Shown here piece after piece: positions 7,894 to 10,231 of a DNA stretch of 10,231 nt. The notes under the pieces are model-generated. The model saw nothing but the letters and a program-made list of their open reading frames with translations, made no database searches and was not told where the DNA came from. A program made the translations under genes and the position numbers. The stretch comes from Acetobacteraceae bacterium (GTDB lineage: Bacteria; Pseudomonadota; Alphaproteobacteria; Acetobacterales; Acetobacteraceae). The stretch's first letter is position 1. Every line of letters begins with the position of its first letter. The stretch spans positions 2,555 to 12,785 of the forward strand of contig PKWQ01000227.1 in the NCBI GenBank assembly GCA_003133265.1, written 5' to 3'.

Positions 7894-8869
7894 CGTGAAC
7901 GAGACGGACATCGAGCGCTTTCTCCACCTCGGTGAACGGATTGAAATAGGTATGGCCCTCGGTGCCGCCGAACAGCAGGCCAACCGCGCGGTTCTGGCCA
8001 TCGAGCAGCAGCGAACCGGAATCACCATAGGCACAGGGCACATGGGCGATGATCTGGCGCACGAATATCGCGGTGCCCGCCGGGAAGCCGAGGAAATGGT
8101 AGGCGACCGGCATGGACACGTCGACGGCGAGCACCGGGCCTTCGGTCAGCCCGGTGGTGCGGCCGACCTTATGCACGATGTCGCCGGGCCGCAGCGTGTC
8201 CGCGTCCACGCTTTCGCTGACCGCGCCGATCAGATCGACGCTCTGGCGCACCGCGCCGGGCGGCACTGCCGCCAGCGCCGCATCCACCAGATTCGACCCG
8301 CCATCGAAGCGGATCGGCACGTAACGGACCATCATGCCGACCGCATCGCGCGGATACCGGCCGCCGTCATCCCGCGCCGGCTGCAACACCGCATCGCCGG
8401 CGCGCGCCGTGTTCTGCATCGCCAGCACATGGTTACAACTGAGCGCATATCCGGCGCCAGTGGCGTTGTCGGTCACGCCGATCGCCAGCGTGCCGGTGGA
8501 AAAATCGCGGTGCGCCAGACTGGCGCCGCCGACCAGCGGCCGGCGCGGCACGCGCAACCGCGCCTCGGCCATCATCGACCGCTCGCTGGCGGGATGGCGC
8601 GGCGGCGCCACCGGCGCGGGCATCTCCTCGACGTCGATCTCCGCTACATGCTCGCCATGGCTCAGCGCGGCCGGCAGTATTTCGGCCGGGTGTAGATCGG
8701 CCAGCGGGCGCTTTCGGACCACGAATACCTTGATGACGTGCTGATCGGTCAGCACGCCGTTGCGGCGGCGCAGGCCGACGCCGCAGGCGACGACGCCGGG
8801 GCGGGCGAGCAGCGCCAGATGATGCGCGCCGTGGACGTGACGGGCGGCGAGGAATTGCGCTTCGGTCAT
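7886..8869 (-). CDS. NAL1-like trypsin-fold serine protease
   Basis: A predicted serine peptidase of 327 residues with a chymotrypsin-like fold. The triad can be assigned as H147 (LSCNHVLA), D196 (NLVDAAL) and S284 (YGDSGSLLL). VGRTTGLTEG at 235-244 and FFNP-like YFNPFTEVEKAL near the end are typical of this bacterial group, which is related to plant NAL1. The N-terminal 80 residues (GVVACGVGLRR, then LTDQHVIKVFVVRKRPLADL) form the small domain usual in this family. A Pro/Ala-rich linker at about 83-95 joins it to the protease domain. No signal peptide is seen, so a cytoplasmic role is likely. The gene lies 21 bp after the methyltransferase stop, with GGAGAG next to the start and AGGGAG further upstream. 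It overlaps the GNAT gene by 8 nt. The target is unknown, probably a protein made in the same operon or regulon. Confidence 0.88.
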   Translation of the reverse strand: MTEAQFLAARHVHGAHHLALLARPGVVACGVGLRRRNGVLTDQHVIKVFVVRKRPLADLHPAEILPAALSHGEHVAEIDVEEMPAPVAPPRHPASERSMMAEARLRVPRRPLVGGASLAHRDFSTGTLAIGVTDNATGAGYALSCNHVLAMQNTARAGDAVLQPARDDGGRYPRDAVGMMVRYVPIRFDGGSNLVDAALAAVPPGAVRQSVDLIGAVSESVDADTLRPGDIVHKVGRTTGLTEGPVLAVDVSMPVAYHFLGFPAGTAIFVRQIIAHVPCAYGDSGSLLLDGQNRAVGLLFGGTEGHTYFNPFTEVEKALDVRLVHDA

Positions 8870-8890
8870 CTCTCCGGCTTCTCCCTGTCG

Positions 8891-9670
8891 CTATAGTCGC
8901 CGGCCGGCAGCGATGGTCATGGTCAGTTGCGCCACCACCGGCGGGCCAAGCCGGCGTTCCGCCACCGCGCGGCGCCAACGCTGCCATTCCGCATCGGTCA
9001 GGATGCCGCGTTCGGCCGCTTCGCGCTCGGTCGGCCCCAGCAGATTTTCCGCCGAGGCGGCCAGCAGCGGCACCGCCACCGGTTCGGTGGCGATGAAACC
9101 AAACCCGTGACGCTGCAACAGCCGCCCGAGCGTGCGGCCGGAAAACGGGTTGCGGAAGCGCGAGAGATGCACCGCATGCAGCCTGCGCTCCAACTCCGGC
9201 TCCGTCGTATCAACCGAGAACGTCGCCCAGTCGCTGTCGACGCACACCACCGCGCCACCGGGACGGGTGACCCGCATTGCTTCGGCGAGCGCGGCATCGA
9301 CCTGTTCCGGCGTCAGATGCTGCAACACCCGTTCGCAATGGCACGCATCCAGGCTGGCGGTGGCGAAGGGCAGTGCGGTGGCATCCGCCACCTGATGCGT
9401 GGTCCAGCCCGCCACGCCGTGATGCTGTGCGGCGGCATCGGCCTCGCGCACCATGTCCGCGTCGGCATCGATGCCGGTCACATGCCCGAGCGGGCCGACG
9501 ATGCGCGCCATGTCCAGCGTCGCGGTGCCGGGGCCGCAGCCGATATCGAGCACGCGCCAACCCGGCAGCAGCCCCATCAGCTGATAGGCGCGGCGGCGGA
9601 TCGCCTGGATCACCGGCGAACTGGCGGCGAGGCGCAGATAGTCCGGGCTGACATAGGAGACGATGCTCAT
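8891..9670 (-). CDS. Class I SAM-dependent methyltransferase (UbiE/Methyltransf_25-like)
   Basis: A methyltransferase with a Rossmann-like SAM domain, 259 residues. Motif I VLDIGCGPG is at 40-48, and the acidic residue binding the SAM ribose is D68 (GIDAD). Motif II-like DATALPF and the CERVLQHL segment follow. The 'RVTRPGGAVVCVDSDW' strand completes the core. The C-terminal third, with ENLLGPTERE and a terminal TMTIAAGRR strand, resembles the small-molecule UbiE/arsenite-type group. The acceptor substrate is unknown. The ATG at 9670 is chosen over an upstream start at 9721 because GGAGGGGA lies 9 nt upstream and because it overlaps the preceding gene's stop as ATGA, a classic coupled junction. 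All SAM-binding motifs are intact, in contrast to its upstream neighbour. Confidence 0.92.
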   Translation of the reverse strand: MSIVSYVSPDYLRLAASSPVIQAIRRRAYQLMGLLPGWRVLDIGCGPGTATLDMARIVGPLGHVTGIDADADMVREADAAAQHHGVAGWTTHQVADATALPFATASLDACHCERVLQHLTPEQVDAALAEAMRVTRPGGAVVCVDSDWATFSVDTTEPELERRLHAVHLSRFRNPFSGRTLGRLLQRHGFGFIATEPVAVPLLAASAENLLGPTEREAAERGILTDAEWQRWRRAVAERRLGPPVVAQLTMTIAAGRRL

Positions 9671-10231
9671 GGCTCGGTCCCCTCCGGTCCGGTTTGCGCT
9701 TGCGGCCTGGCGTCCGCACATGCGGCTGGATGCGACGGCTGCCAGATCGGGCCGAGATCACGCAGTTGCTCGGTGCCGTCCTCGCCAAGCTCGGCGCGGA
9801 TCAGACGCTGCGGTCCGCTCGCCTGCCCGATGGCGGCGACCAGCCGGCCACCCCGCGGCGCACGTTCCGCCAGCAGATCGGACGGCAGCGACGCCAGCGC
9901 GGCGTGCACCAGGATGGCGTCGAACGGCGGGTCGGCCACGACCTCCCGGCACAGTTGGCCGAGCAGTGCTGTGGTATAGCCGGTCAGCGCGCCGACCTCG
10001 CGCACCCGATCGGTTGGTTTCACGTCGAGCGCATCGAGCAGCCGGGCGATGCTGGACGGCGCGGCCAGCCACGCATCGCCCAGCCACAGGTCGGTCTCGG
10101 CATAGGCGAGCCGCCAGAACCCGTCGGGCAGGAATGCGTGGCGCGGCACCGCGCGCATCGCCGCCACCACGCGCGGACTGGCCCCGGCATGCGCCAGACG
10201 CGCCGCCATCGCCGCGCGCGCCGCCTGCGCC
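9667..10231 (-). CDS. PCMT-like methyltransferase paralogue, internally shortened and cut by the window edge
   Basis: It resembles protein-L-isoaspartate O-methyltransferase, which repairs isoaspartyl residues. The N-terminal RVVAAMRAVPRHAFLP and YAETDLWLGDAWLAAPSSIARLL match the family's start and its lid. The motif I region is altered to VREVGALTGYTTALL in place of VLEIGTGSGY. After REVVA the chain jumps almost directly to PFDAILVHAA, which corresponds to PFDAIIV in E. coli Pcm. About 36-38 residues that normally carry the acidic SAM-ribose residue and the GDG motif are therefore missing, without a frameshift. The 187 visible codons stay open to the right edge. An internal ATG exists at 10209, but homologues start slightly earlier, so the true start is probably outside. 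It overlaps the downstream methyltransferase by 4 nt. It may be a pseudoenzyme or a decaying copy. Confidence 0.8.
   Translation of the reverse strand, partial: AQAARAAMAARLAHAGASPRVVAAMRAVPRHAFLPDGFWRLAYAETDLWLGDAWLAAPSSIARLLDALDVKPTDRVREVGALTGYTTALLGQLCREVVADPPFDAILVHAALASLPSDLLAERAPRGGRLVAAIGQASGPQRLIRAELGEDGTEQLRDLGPIWQPSHPAACADARPQAQTGPEGTEP

Noticed and set aside
7532..8695. Plus-strand frame of 387 codons opposite the protease
   Set aside because: The minus strand carries a serine protease with a complete assignable triad; this frame has only shadow composition.
8927..9979. Plus-strand frame of 350 codons opposite the two methyltransferase genes
   Set aside because: It covers the junction of two overlapping real genes and has no recognisable domain.

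Overview
The window is GC-rich throughout, and long shadow frames lie opposite almost every real gene. Protein content and codon use (strong G/C in third positions) point to an alphaproteobacterium, possibly of the Rhodospirillales/Acetobacterales or Sphingomonadales. The group is an inference; no rRNA or tRNA marker is present. Nine protein genes fill the window with little spare DNA. I see no mobile element, CRISPR array, tRNA or rRNA.

Region 1 (about 1-3707, all on the minus strand, read from right to left) is an oxidoreductase cluster. An NAD-type short-chain dehydrogenase comes first, then an aldo/keto reductase, then the [2Fe-2S] subunit and the molybdopterin subunit of a xanthine-dehydrogenase/CO-dehydrogenase-type hydroxylase. 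The molybdopterin subunit runs off the left edge. Together they look like a small catabolic unit acting on an alcohol, aldehyde or N-heterocycle; the substrate cannot be read from the sequence. Two strong tandem hairpins lie between the reductase and the molybdenum hydroxylase genes. A further bulged hairpin sits just ahead of the ribosome binding site of the large subunit.

Region 2 (about 3830-7264, plus strand) is one large gene, divergent from region 1. It encodes a SAM domain, a class III nucleotide cyclase domain, an AAA-type signalling ATPase and a long C-terminal helical (TPR-like) region. From the cyclase domain onward the order resembles that of mammalian soluble adenylyl cyclase. 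The base-specifying lysine position is an arginine, so the product nucleotide is uncertain.

Region 3 (7261 to the right edge, minus strand) is a tightly packed set of four genes: a PCMT-like methyltransferase paralogue (cut by the right edge), a class I SAM-dependent methyltransferase, a NAL1-like trypsin-fold serine protease and a GNAT-type acyltransferase. Two of the three junctions overlap (4 and 8 nt) and the third has a 21-nt gap, so co-transcription is very likely. The PCMT-like protein appears to lack about 36-38 residues that normally hold part of the SAM-binding site, so it may be a non-catalytic partner or a decaying gene. The last gene of this set converges on the cyclase gene, and their stop codons overlap, leaving no intergenic terminator.

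The most noteworthy items are the compact methyltransferase/protease/acyltransferase operon with its shortened first member, the soluble-adenylyl-cyclase-like fusion with altered substrate residues, and the tandem hairpins in the oxidoreductase cluster.
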